Source: CAZRXG01 sp964603985
Lineage (GTDB): Bacteria > Chloroflexota > Anaerolineae > Aggregatilineales > UBA3940
Reading direction: 5' to 3'
Assembly (NCBI GenBank): GCA_964603985.1
Contig: CAZRXG010000009.1
Coordinates: 1 to 64,000, forward strand
DNA: 64,000 nt
Below are positions 41,914 through 50,289 of this stretch, one piece after another (positions within the stretch are counted from its first letter, which is position 1; each line of letters opens with the position of its first letter). Below the pieces are notes generated by a model that worked only from the letters and a program-made list of their open reading frames with translations, had not been told where the DNA came from and made no database searches. Position numbers and translations under genes: made by a program.

Positions 41914-44499
41914 CTACAGCAGCGAGACCGGGTCTACGTCGATGCGCAGCAGGTGCGAAGTCCGTAGATCGCCCAGGATGGCCGTCGGCGTCGGCCCGCG
42001 CACGATGACGTGCCAGCGGTAGAAGTATCCACGGCGTGGGTAGAAGCACGGGGCCGGGCCGATCAAAAAGGTGCTGCTCAATCCCTGCTCGGCGATGCGC
42101 TGGCTCAGCACCGCGTGCAGGCGCTCGGCCTCCTGTTGGGCCGCCTGTTTGCTCTCCGCCCGGATGAGCAGCCGGGCCAGCCTGCTGTACGGTGGGTAGC
42201 CCATCTCTCCCCGGTAGCGCAGCTCCTGCTCGTAGAAGGCGTGAAAGTTGTGTTCGGCTGCCGCCCGGACCGCGTAGTGGTCGGGAACATACGTCTGGAT
42301 GATGACCTTGCCCCCCAGCAGGCCGCGCCCCGCCCGCCCCGCCACCTGGGTCAGCAGTTGGAAGGTTCTCTCGCCGCTGCGATAGTCCGGCAGGTAGAGG
42401 GCGGTGTCGGCGCTGATCACCCCCACCAGCGTCACCAGCGGCAGGTCAAGCCCTTTGGCGACCATCTGTGTCCCGATCAGCACGTCGGCCTGCCCGTTGA
42501 CAAACTGCTCCAGCAGGGCAGCGTGCGTGTCTTTCCCCCCTGTTGTATCGCGATCCCAGCGAATAGGCCGGGCCTGCGGGAACCGCCTCGAAACTTCCTG
42601 CTCGATCCGCTCCGTCCCACCGCCGAAGAATCGTATCTGCTCCGAGCCGCACTCCGGGCACGTCTTCGGGTGACCCTCCCGGTGGTTGCAGTGATGGCAC
42701 ACCAGCATCCCTTGCTGGTGGTGCTGTGAATCGTGATAGGTGTGCCACGTCAGTGGGATCTCGCAGTTTGGGCAGCGCAGCGTGTGTCCGCACGCACGGC
42801 AGAAGACGTACGTGGCAGTGCCGCGCCGGTTCAGAAACAGGATGGCCTGCTCGCCCCGCGCGAGCGTCCCCTCAAGCTCCGCCGTCAGCGCCCGGCTGAA
42901 GATCGAGCGGTTGCCTGCCCGCAACTCTTGGCGCATGTCAACGATCTGCACGGGTGGCAGGTCGATCATGACCGCCTCGTCCGGGTCGTCCGACAGATGG
43001 GTATATCGTGTCCGGTCGATGTGATAATAGACTGCCTGCGCCTCAATCGCCCGCCGGTGCCCCATGATCCGCGCCGGTAGCTCTAGCAGTGTGTAACCGG
43101 CCTCTTCCTGGCTGCCGGGCACTGTCGCACGGGTGTAGGTCGTGACGTTGGGCGTGGCGCTCCCCATCAACACCAGTCCGCCGTGCAGCCGGGCGAGTTC
43201 GACGGCCGTTGGCACGGTGTGATAGTAAGGCAGCGAGGTCGGCGCTTCGTCCTGCTTGTAGCTGTCGTCGTGGCACTCATCGATCACGATCAGCCCCAGG
43301 TTGTCCAGCGGCGTAAAAAGCGCCGAGCGCGGCCCCGTGACCAGATCGATCTGCCCGCCCCGCGCCCGCCGCCAGGTGTCGTAGCGCTCTCCCGTCGAGA
43401 GCTTGCTGTGGATCAGGCCCATCCGTCCCGGAAAGCGCGCCCCGAAGCGCCGTACCGTCTGCGGCGTCAGCGCGATCTCCGGCACCAGCACAATGGCGCT
43501 GCGCCCCTGGGCCAGCACGTGCGCCACGGCCCGCAGGTAGATCTCCGTCTTGCCGGAGCCGGTGACGCCGTGCAGCAGGATGGGCCTGGCCGCGCCGGGC
43601 TTCTCCAATTCCGCCCGCACGACCTCCCACACCGCTTCCTGGTCGGGCGTCAGCCGGGGCGGGCTGTCGGCCACGAAGGTGATGCCCTCCAGCGGGTCCC
43701 GCCACACTTCCTCCTCACGCATCGCGATCAGGTCGTCTTCCGCCAGCACCCTGAGATCGCCGATGCCGCTCCCCTCGATGGCCGCGTATATCTCGCCCAC
43801 CCGGATCGGTTTCCGCTCCCCGGCCAGCAGGCGCAGGATCGCAGCCCGCCGCAAGGCCGCCCCTTGCCGGTTGGCAGGTATCTGCTCAAAGTCGAAGTGC
43901 CGTGCGATGATCTCCTCGACCCGCTCAGGCTGCCCTCCCAGTTCGACCATGCGCACCTGCTTGGCCCGTACCGACGGCGGGTCCAGCACCGGCGCGCGCA
44001 GCAGCAGCCCCCGCTCGGCGAGTTCGGAGACCGCCGCCTGCCAGTCACGGCGTGGCAGCGCCCGCGCGATCTGCCGTCTGCGCAGCGGCCCGCGCCTCGC
44101 CAGCGCGCTGAGCAGCCTGGTCTGCGTGTCGGTTGCCGCCTCGATCAACCCCGGCTCGATCACAGGCGTGATCAGCACGTCCCCTCGCTTCGACAAACCG
44201 GGCGGGATGAACAGGCGAACGCACTCCGCCAGCGGAGCCAGGTACGTCCGGCTCAACCACTGCGCCAGGGCCAGATGTATCTCGCCCACCACCGGCTCGC
44301 GGTCGATCACCCGTATGATCGGCTTCGTCTCTCTGACCGGTGCGCGCTGGTCGAAGGCCAGGATCACGGCCTGGGCCTTTTGCCGCCCGAACGAGACCTC
44401 TACCAGGTGCCCAATTTGCAGACGCCCGGCCAGCTCGGCAGGAATGTGATAATGGAATGTGCCCTCGACGGGCATGTTGACCACGACTTCGGCGTACAT
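41914..44499 (-). CDS. priA: Primosomal protein N' (PriA helicase)
   Basis: PriA restarts stalled forks and loads the replicative helicase. The 861-residue protein has the N-terminal DNA-binding region (1-~200), Walker A GVTGSGKTE, a DECH motif (IDECHDDSYKQ) where family members usually have DEEH, and the zinc-binding cysteine arrays CRACG...CPNC and CHHC...CPEC. The helicase C-terminal domain with GTQMVAKGLDLPLV completes it. It is full length and probably active. The nearby loader genes of the dnaB operon are on the same strand but 27 kb away. Confidence 0.95.
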   Translation of the reverse strand: MYAEVVVNMPVEGTFHYHIPAELAGRLQIGHLVEVSFGRQKAQAVILAFDQRAPVRETKPIIRVIDREPVVGEIHLALAQWLSRTYLAPLAECVRLFIPPGLSKRGDVLITPVIEPGLIEAATDTQTRLLSALARRGPLRRRQIARALPRRDWQAAVSELAERGLLLRAPVLDPPSVRAKQVRMVELGGQPERVEEIIARHFDFEQIPANRQGAALRRAAILRLLAGERKPIRVGEIYAAIEGSGIGDLRVLAEDDLIAMREEEVWRDPLEGITFVADSPPRLTPDQEAVWEVVRAELEKPGAARPILLHGVTGSGKTEIYLRAVAHVLAQGRSAIVLVPEIALTPQTVRRFGARFPGRMGLIHSKLSTGERYDTWRRARGGQIDLVTGPRSALFTPLDNLGLIVIDECHDDSYKQDEAPTSLPYYHTVPTAVELARLHGGLVLMGSATPNVTTYTRATVPGSQEEAGYTLLELPARIMGHRRAIEAQAVYYHIDRTRYTHLSDDPDEAVMIDLPPVQIVDMRQELRAGNRSIFSRALTAELEGTLARGEQAILFLNRRGTATYVFCRACGHTLRCPNCEIPLTWHTYHDSQHHQQGMLVCHHCNHREGHPKTCPECGSEQIRFFGGGTERIEQEVSRRFPQARPIRWDRDTTGGKDTHAALLEQFVNGQADVLIGTQMVAKGLDLPLVTLVGVISADTALYLPDYRSGERTFQLLTQVAGRAGRGLLGGKVIIQTYVPDHYAVRAAAEHNFHAFYEQELRYRGEMGYPPYSRLARLLIRAESKQAAQQEAERLHAVLSQRIAEQGLSSTFLIGPAPCFYPRRGYFYRWHVIVRGPTPTAILGDLRTSHLLRIDVDPVSLL

Positions 44500-44655
44500 C
44501 CCGGTTTTCCCTGGCGCTCACTCACCTTACAGGCATTATAGCGCGCCGGGCGCAGCGAGCCATCGACGGGCATTGTCAGGATTCACCCCGTCCGGAGGCT
44601 TATTGTCAGTTATCTGTCGGGGTGAGGTCAAAACTGCCGCGCCGGTTGATCGTAT

Positions 44656-44664
44656 TGTGATAAT
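44656..44664 (+). promoter_or_regulatory. Extended -10 promoter of the response regulator gene
   Basis: TGT plus GATAAT lies 80 bp before the start at 44745, in the 245-bp region after priA. No -35 box is clear. Confidence 0.4.
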
Positions 44665-44744
44665 GGGAGAGCTTTACATCTTGACGAATCATTGCACACT
44701 GTACCAGGGGAGTCATGAGTAAGAACGCAATGGGAGGAACTTTC

Positions 44745-45503
44745 ATGTCGGGGCGTCCTAATATCCGCGTTTTGGTCGTGGAGCGGGATATCTTTGCACG
44801 TCAGGCCATCGCCAGTTATCTCAGTTGGGACCGCAACACACGCGTCGTGGACAATGTTGCCACCATGAAGGAGATGATAACTGCCTTGAAAGTCGCCCCC
44901 TACGAGGGCTATCTTGACGCCGTTATCCTTGACGCGACGCTGGTTGCCGACCCGGCCAGCCTGGGTGAGCTGGTTGCCCTGATCGGGGATCTTTCGCCCG
45001 GCACGCGTGTGATCTGTCTGGCCCACCTTCCAAACTGTGTGGCGGTGCTCGCCGCCCGTGATGCCGGGGCCTGCGCTTATCTGGTGCGCGAGCAGGTGGG
45101 GATCGGGATCGCCCCGGCCGTGCGCTTCGCCATCCGGCATGAGTTTGTCGTCACACGGGATGTGATCCCGTTGCTGGCCGACGCTCTGGGCGACGACCTG
45201 TTCCACGTCTCCGCCCTGCCCGGTCGGCGGTCTTATCCCCGCCTGACCCAGCGCATCGAGCAGGCGTTGTGGCTGTGTGTTGTCGAGGGGCTTCCCGCCG
45301 AGCGGGCCGCCGAAGAGATGGGCGTCAGCACCAGCACCATCCGCAGCTATATCAAGGAAGGCTACCGCATCCTTGAGGCCGCCGACGATACCACCTACCC
45401 GACCAGCATGTCCCCGGCCGAGCGCGCCTTCCTGCGCTACAGTGCTCTTGACCTGCCACGCACACTGCCGGAGTCCCACATCTTCTGGGAACCGGCAGCC
45501 TGA
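44745..45503 (+). CDS. Response regulator-like protein (receiver plus helix-turn-helix)
   Basis: The 252-residue protein has an N-terminal CheY-like receiver (opening VLVVERDIFARQAI, possible phospho-acceptor Asp63 in VILDATL) and a C-terminal helix-turn-helix around LPAERAAEEMGVSTSTIRSYI. The Lys that normally follows in the receiver appears as Arg (YLVREQ), and the acidic pair at the start is ERD. Regulation by phosphorylation is therefore uncertain. The ATG at 44745 has GGAGG 7 bases upstream and is preferred over the ATG at 44715. No sensor kinase gene is adjacent. Confidence 0.78.
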   Translation: MSGRPNIRVLVVERDIFARQAIASYLSWDRNTRVVDNVATMKEMITALKVAPYEGYLDAVILDATLVADPASLGELVALIGDLSPGTRVICLAHLPNCVAVLAARDAGACAYLVREQVGIGIAPAVRFAIRHEFVVTRDVIPLLADALGDDLFHVSALPGRRSYPRLTQRIEQALWLCVVEGLPAERAAEEMGVSTSTIRSYIKEGYRILEAADDTTYPTSMSPAERAFLRYSALDLPRTLPESHIFWEPAA

Positions 45504-45601
45504 GGTCACAGGGTTGCACGGTCTGCCGGTCGGGCCGGATTGCCGTAAGCTGATGCCCCTCCCCGTCGGTGGCCGGTAAGCTGGCCCCGGCTCGCGCGCC
45601 A

Positions 45602-45610
45602 TGCTAGAAT
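45602..45610 (+). promoter_or_regulatory. Extended -10 promoter of the RNase H-like gene
   Basis: TGC plus TAGAAT forms an extended -10 element 76 bp before the start at 45686, in the 182-bp gap that is otherwise empty. Confidence 0.45.
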
Positions 45611-45685
45611 AAGGCTGCCATTGCCGGGGTGACAGTGCCTCGCCGGCCAATTATTGTTTAGCCAGAGGAGTATTGGAGCTTACAT

Positions 45686-46069
45686 ATGGTGAAGGTGTTG
45701 TTAGTTTTCGATGGCGGAAGCCGGGGCGACACCGGGGCGGGCTTTGGCAGCTATGCCATCATCCAGAACAACCAGCGAACCATCACCCGCCTTGAGTTTG
45801 GCAACGGGATGACCCCTCACGAGGCCGGGTATGACACGCTGCTCACGGCTCTTGAGGTGCTCGCCCGCCAGGAAAACCCGGCTGACATCACGCTGGAGAT
45901 CCAGACCGCCAGCCAGCTTGTCGTGAATCAGGTCAAGGGCACGTGGAAAGCCCGCACCAGCCGCCTGAGCACACGACGTGACCGCGTGTGTGAGCTGTCA
46001 CGTCGCTTCAAGTCCTTCACCTTGACCCGCGCTTCACGCGAGCAGGTCAAGCAGATGCTGCGCGGCTGA
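45686..46069 (+). CDS. RNase HI-like protein, probably catalytically inactive
   Basis: The 127-residue protein has the fold and flanking motifs of RNase HI: VFDGGSRGDTGAG (Asp9) and EAGYDTLLTAL (Glu46). The third and fourth catalytic acids appear lost: the usual GDSQLV is TASQLV (Ala75), and the C-terminal acidic residue of REENxEAD is missing in REQVKQML. Retained surrounding sequence, such as QLVVNQVKG, shows true homology. It probably binds RNA/DNA hybrids or another nucleic acid without cutting. A perfect terminator follows. Confidence 0.82.
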   Translation: MVKVLLVFDGGSRGDTGAGFGSYAIIQNNQRTITRLEFGNGMTPHEAGYDTLLTALEVLARQENPADITLEIQTASQLVVNQVKGTWKARTSRLSTRRDRVCELSRRFKSFTLTRASREQVKQMLRG

Positions 46070-46095
46070 TGGTGAGACCAGCGGCAACGACTGCC

Positions 46096-46127
46096 AGGCC
46101 GGGGGTGACGCCCCGGCCTGTTTTTTT
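46096..46127 (+). terminator. Rho-independent terminator
   Basis: AGGCCGGGG pairs perfectly with CCCCGGCCT around GTGACG, followed by G and seven T. It ends the RNase H-like gene and also lies next to the convergent minus-strand gene. Confidence 0.93.
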
Positions 46128-46145
46128 CGAGCATCCCTGGTTGCA

Positions 46146-46844
46146 TCACTCCCCGCCCGTGCGTCGATCCTGCCATATCCGCAGCCACTCAAACGCGGCC
46201 ACCGATCCGCCGGTGTTGAAGGTCTCCACGTACAGGCCAACGCCGGGCAGCCCGCCGGTTGATTGTTCAAACGTTGCAGCCAGTTCGTCGTTGACGCGTA
46301 CCACCACCCACCCATCCAGCACGTCAACCCGCAGACGGTTGCTCTCTCCCCGGCCCAAAACGTGGGGGAAAGGTTGCCACTCCTCGATGGATTCGACATC
46401 CCCACCGGTCACCTGAAAGACCCCGAAGTACCCGTTCCCGTTGATCGCCACCACGGTACGTGTGTCACCATCCCCCCACCACAGGCCATAGCCCGCCTCG
46501 CGCGGGCCGCCTGCCTGCCGGGCTGCGATCTCCAGCGTGCCGGGAACCGCCATCTCGTAGGATGCGCTGGCGAAGACGCGCGTGTTCGGCTGCGGGGCCT
46601 CGATGCGATACGTACCTTCGCGCACCTCGCCCGTGACCGTATCAGGCCAGATCTCCCAGCCCCCCACACGATCTAACTCATCCTGAACGGCCAATTCCCC
46701 GGCTGGCCGGGGGTCGCCGACGCCACCCAAAACCAGTCCCAGCACGATGGCAGCCAGTGCCATCACGCCGACGAGAGCGATCAGGCTGCCCCGCCACAGC
46801 CAGCCGGGCGGTGCGTTTGCGGTTGTGTGTGTTTCTTTTGACAT
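46146..46844 (-). CDS. Membrane-anchored LamG/DUF1080-like protein
   Basis: The 232-residue protein has a short cytoplasmic start, one membrane helix (about 20-40) and an extracellular beta-rich part. The segments EIAARQAGGPREAGYGLWWG, VAINGNGYFGVFQV and RLRVDVLDGWVVVRVNDEL resemble the jelly-roll of concanavalin/LamG or DUF1080 domains. No catalytic residues can be named, so glycan binding is a guess. It is divergent from the comEA gene. Confidence 0.6.
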   Translation of the reverse strand: MSKETHTTANAPPGWLWRGSLIALVGVMALAAIVLGLVLGGVGDPRPAGELAVQDELDRVGGWEIWPDTVTGEVREGTYRIEAPQPNTRVFASASYEMAVPGTLEIAARQAGGPREAGYGLWWGDGDTRTVVAINGNGYFGVFQVTGGDVESIEEWQPFPHVLGRGESNRLRVDVLDGWVVVRVNDELAATFEQSTGGLPGVGLYVETFNTGGSVAAFEWLRIWQDRRTGGE

Positions 46845-46867
46845 AGCTTGCTACCCGGCTTTATACT
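46838..46867 (+). promoter_or_regulatory. Consensus promoter of the comEA operon
   Basis: TTGACA (46838-46843), an 18-bp spacer and TATACT (46862-46867) match the sigma-70 consensus closely, 37 bp before the comEA start. The -35 box overlaps the first codons of the divergent gene. Confidence 0.7.
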
Positions 46868-46903
46868 TGACCCCTGGAGCGGCTTTCACAGAAAAGAGAC
46901 AAA

Positions 46904-47473
46904 ATGAACAAGTGGCTCGAAGAACACCGGGTGCTTGTCCTGACGTTGGTCGGTCTGCTGGTTGTCGGGGCCGCAGCCGCCTTGTTTATACGCTGGAAGC
47001 CTGCTGAGCCGATTGTCATCGAACCACCCCTCCCCACACCGACGCCGGGGCCGATCCAGGTGTACATGAGCGGCGCAGTCGCCCATCCCGATGTCTACAC
47101 CCTCCCCGCCGGGGCAATTGTGCAGGCTGCCCTGGAGGCGGCAGGCGGCCCGGACGGTGACGCCGACCTGGAATACCTCAACCTTGCCCGACCTCTCAAA
47201 GACGGGGAGCACGTGTACGTTCCCCGTGTTGGCGAAGCGCCCGCCCCTCCGGCTGAAGGCGGCCCGACCGTCGTGACGGGGCCGGTCAACATCAACATCG
47301 CCACCCAAGCTGAACTGGAGACACTGTCCGGCATCGGCCCCGTTCTTGCCGGGCGGATTATCGAATACCGCGAGGCCAACGGCCCCTTCGGGTCAATCGA
47401 GGACATTCAGAACGTTCCCGGCATTGGCCCGTCGATCTTCGAAGACATTAAAGAGTCTATCATGGTGGACTGA
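46904..47473 (+). CDS. comEA: ComEA-family DNA-binding protein
   Basis: The 189-residue protein has a membrane anchor (about 9-29), a Pro-rich spacer, an SLBB-type domain (about 50-110: VYMSGAVAHPDVYTLPAG) and C-terminal helix-hairpin-helix motifs (VNINIATQAELETLSGIGP and IEDIQNVPGIGP). ComEA binds incoming DNA in natural transformation. Other competence genes such as comEC are not in the window, so uptake is not proven. The next gene starts 3 bp after its stop. Confidence 0.9.
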   Translation: MNKWLEEHRVLVLTLVGLLVVGAAAALFIRWKPAEPIVIEPPLPTPTPGPIQVYMSGAVAHPDVYTLPAGAIVQAALEAAGGPDGDADLEYLNLARPLKDGEHVYVPRVGEAPAPPAEGGPTVVTGPVNINIATQAELETLSGIGPVLAGRIIEYREANGPFGSIEDIQNVPGIGPSIFEDIKESIMVD

Positions 47474-47475
47474 TA

Positions 47476-49440
47476 ATGGTGAATCGACTCCGCTGGCTGA
47501 TCGGCGGCCTCCTGCTGCCGGTCGTGTTAACCGCCTGTGCAGCGGGACAGGGGGCTTCGCCGACCCCTGAACAGTTGACGCCCACACATACCGCTTCGCC
47601 TCCACCGGCCCGGCAACCAACTGCGCCTGTGCCAGCGCAAATCGCAACCGAAGTGCCGTCCCCCGTCAGGCCGCAGCGTGTCATCCTGGTCTCGGTAGAG
47701 GGTGGGCGGGACGATTGGCTGGCCCATTATATGGCAGAAGGGACAATGCCCACACTGGCCGATCTCGCCGGGCGCGGCGCAGCCGGGGTGCTCGTGGGTG
47801 TTGATCCGCCCACCGCCACCGTCGCGCACAACAGCCTGGCCTGCGGCTGCCTGCCCGCCCAAACCGGCATCGTCGCCGAGCGCGTTCACCGCCCTCAGGA
47901 TACCTTTTACTGGTACACCAGTACCCTCGACCTTCCCATGACGCCCGGCAGGCCGATCTGGATGGCCGCCCGCGAGGCCGGGCTGACGACGGCTGCCCTG
48001 TTCTGGCCGGGCGCGACCCCCGCCCTCCCGGAGCAGCAGGCCGACTATACGGTTGGCTACGGCCAGCGCGATGCCTACTCTGCCCTGCACACTCTGGCTT
48101 TCTACGTCGCTCAGGGCTGGACAGACGCCCCGGATTCGCAATCTCCCCCTCAAGAGGCCCAATTCCAGATCGGGGATTACGACCAGATCATCGCGACCGT
48201 CTTTGTGCTGGCCCTCAAAACGGGGGATGCTCCGGAGGTAGCCTACGATACGTTCATCCTCAGCAGCGGCGACCGTGCCGTGGACGACGGGGACGCCGTG
48301 CTCGACGCCGGTCGGGGCGAATGGGCTTACTGGAACTTCGAGCCTACCGGCGGGCGAGGAGCGGACTTCCTGCTCGTAGATCCCTCGCTCACAAGCTTCA
48401 CTCTTTACCAGAGCGCTGTTTACCACCTCTCCGCCTCGCCTGAGGGTCTACAGGACGCGTTAGTTGAGCGTTTTGGGTTCTTCCCGCCTGCGCCAGATTA
48501 TTACGCCCTGGAGCAGGGCTGGCTCACCGACGACCGTTATATGGAGATGGTCTGGCGGCAGTCGGCCTGGATGATGGACGTGACGCTGTGGGTCTACCAG
48601 ACCTACCGGCCCGACCTGCTGTTCACAGTCCAGAGTCCCCTCAAGCAGGCCGGTCACCAGTTCCTCCTGGTCGATGAGCGTCAACCCGGCTATTCAGACG
48701 AGCGGGCGGCGGGCTATGCCCGTAATCTGACGCAGGCCGCCTCCGCGCTCGACGGCGCGCTGGAACGCCTGCTTGCGACGGTAGCACCAGAGGTTGAAGG
48801 GGGTGAGGTCGCTCTTTTCGTCACCGGCAGCACCGGGATGGCGCCCATCCACACTCAGGTCAACCTCAACACCGTGCTTGAGCAGACCGGGCTGCTGCGC
48901 CTTGACGGGCGCAACTACGTCGTCGTCGGCCAATCGCAGGCGATTGCATTTTCGTCCGGCGGTGCAGCCCACGTGTACATCAACCTGGAGGGGGCCGGAG
49001 CCGACGGCATCGTGGCCCCGGACGCATATCCCGACGTGCAGGCCCAGATTGTCGAGCTTCTGGAGAGCCTGGCCGACCCCGCCACCGGCGAACCTGTACT
49101 CGCGCGCGTTTTGCAGCGAGACGACCTCGCCTCGGTGGGCCTCGACGGGGCCTGCGCTGGCGATGTCTTCGTCCAGGCCAACCCCGGCTACTATCTGAGC
49201 GACGACCGCGGCCCAGATGCGATCTTTGAGCCGGTCGTTTTCTACGGCCATCAGGGCTACCCCGCCGTTCTCCCGGAGATGAAAGGCGGCCTGGTGGTGG
49301 CTGGCGGCGGGGTCCTGCCCGGCGCTGACCTGGGCGAGATCCGCCTGGTAGATCTCGCCCCGACGCTGGCCGACCTGCTCGGCTTTGACCCTGGCCCCGG
49401 CGTGGATGGGCAGCCGCTGCCCGCTCTGACCGAGCGCTGA
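47476..49440 (+). CDS. Alkaline-phosphatase-superfamily lipoprotein (type I phosphodiesterase/nucleotide pyrophosphatase-like)
   Basis: The 654-residue product has a lipoprotein signal (LTAC lipobox) and a spacer. The superfamily core follows: VSVEGGRDDW (metal ligand Asp), a nucleophile region TATVAHNSLACGCLPAQTGI, and later metal-ligand segments such as GSTGMAPIHTQV and FYGHQGYPA. It probably hydrolyses phosphodiesters outside the membrane. It is translationally close to comEA (3 bp), so the two may share a role in using extracellular nucleic acid; this is inference. Confidence 0.8.
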   Translation: MVNRLRWLIGGLLLPVVLTACAAGQGASPTPEQLTPTHTASPPPARQPTAPVPAQIATEVPSPVRPQRVILVSVEGGRDDWLAHYMAEGTMPTLADLAGRGAAGVLVGVDPPTATVAHNSLACGCLPAQTGIVAERVHRPQDTFYWYTSTLDLPMTPGRPIWMAAREAGLTTAALFWPGATPALPEQQADYTVGYGQRDAYSALHTLAFYVAQGWTDAPDSQSPPQEAQFQIGDYDQIIATVFVLALKTGDAPEVAYDTFILSSGDRAVDDGDAVLDAGRGEWAYWNFEPTGGRGADFLLVDPSLTSFTLYQSAVYHLSASPEGLQDALVERFGFFPPAPDYYALEQGWLTDDRYMEMVWRQSAWMMDVTLWVYQTYRPDLLFTVQSPLKQAGHQFLLVDERQPGYSDERAAGYARNLTQAASALDGALERLLATVAPEVEGGEVALFVTGSTGMAPIHTQVNLNTVLEQTGLLRLDGRNYVVVGQSQAIAFSSGGAAHVYINLEGAGADGIVAPDAYPDVQAQIVELLESLADPATGEPVLARVLQRDDLASVGLDGACAGDVFVQANPGYYLSDDRGPDAIFEPVVFYGHQGYPAVLPEMKGGLVVAGGGVLPGADLGEIRLVDLAPTLADLLGFDPGPGVDGQPLPALTER

Positions 49441-49479
49441 TATTTGGGCTTCCCGCACGCGCGTGCTACACTACGGCAC

Positions 49480-50265
49480 ATGATCACCAGCCTGAGCAAC
49501 GACCACGTCAAGCGCGTGTGCGCTTTGCAGTCCAGGCGGCGGGCACGTCACAAGGCAGGCCGGTTCGTCATCGAGGGGAGCAACCTGGCCCACGAGGCCA
49601 TCGCGACGGAAACCCGCGTCGAGGAGGTCTTCTACACCGGGGCCTTCGCCAGTGACGGCGAGGGCGCATCTCTGCTGGACGACCTGAGCACGCTCGGCGC
49701 GACGCTGTTCCCCGTCGATGAGGCCGTTATGCAGGCCATGAGCGACACCCGGACCCCGCAGGGCATTCTGGCCGTCCTGCCGGTTCTCCGCCTCCAGCCC
49801 CCCGCCGACTTCACCTTCGCCCTGGTCATCGACCGCATAGCCGACCCCGGCAACATGGGAACCATCATGCGGGCGGCAGCAGCAGCCGGTGTGCCGGTCA
49901 TGTTGGTCACGGCGGGCACGGTTGACCTGACCAACCCCAAGGTCGTCCGCAGCGCGGTGGGGGCGCATTTCCGCCTCCCGGTGCGCCACCTGAGCTGGGA
50001 GGGCCTCGCTGGCCGCCTGTCACAGCACGCCGTGTTTCTGGCCGAGTCCGGCAGCGGTGCCCCTTACTACGCCGTCGATTGGACGCAGCCCTGTGCCCTC
50101 GTTGCCAGCGACGAGGCGCACGGCCCTAGCGAGGACGCACTCCGGCTGGCGCACGCCCACGTGACCATCCCCATGCCGGGCGGGATGGAGTCGCTCAACG
50201 TGGCAATGGCAACTGGCATCCTGCTTTTTGAGATGGTCCGCCAGCGCACGCAGCCCCCCGGCTGA
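49480..50265 (+). CDS. SpoU/TrmH-family RNA 2'-O-methyltransferase
   Basis: The 261-residue protein has an N-terminal substrate-binding domain (RFVIEGSNLAHEAI) and the SPOUT methyltransferase domain with knot motifs DRIADPGNMGTIMRAA, VASDEAHGPS and IPMPGGMESLNVAMATGIL. The second motif usually reads GNEGxG, so this copy is divergent there. It methylates rRNA or tRNA; the target is unknown. The ATG at 49480 fits the family start. Confidence 0.92.
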   Translation: MITSLSNDHVKRVCALQSRRRARHKAGRFVIEGSNLAHEAIATETRVEEVFYTGAFASDGEGASLLDDLSTLGATLFPVDEAVMQAMSDTRTPQGILAVLPVLRLQPPADFTFALVIDRIADPGNMGTIMRAAAAAGVPVMLVTAGTVDLTNPKVVRSAVGAHFRLPVRHLSWEGLAGRLSQHAVFLAESGSGAPYYAVDWTQPCALVASDEAHGPSEDALRLAHAHVTIPMPGGMESLNVAMATGILLFEMVRQRTQPPG

Positions 50266-50289
50266 TACGCTCCCAGGAGGAGAGTTGCG

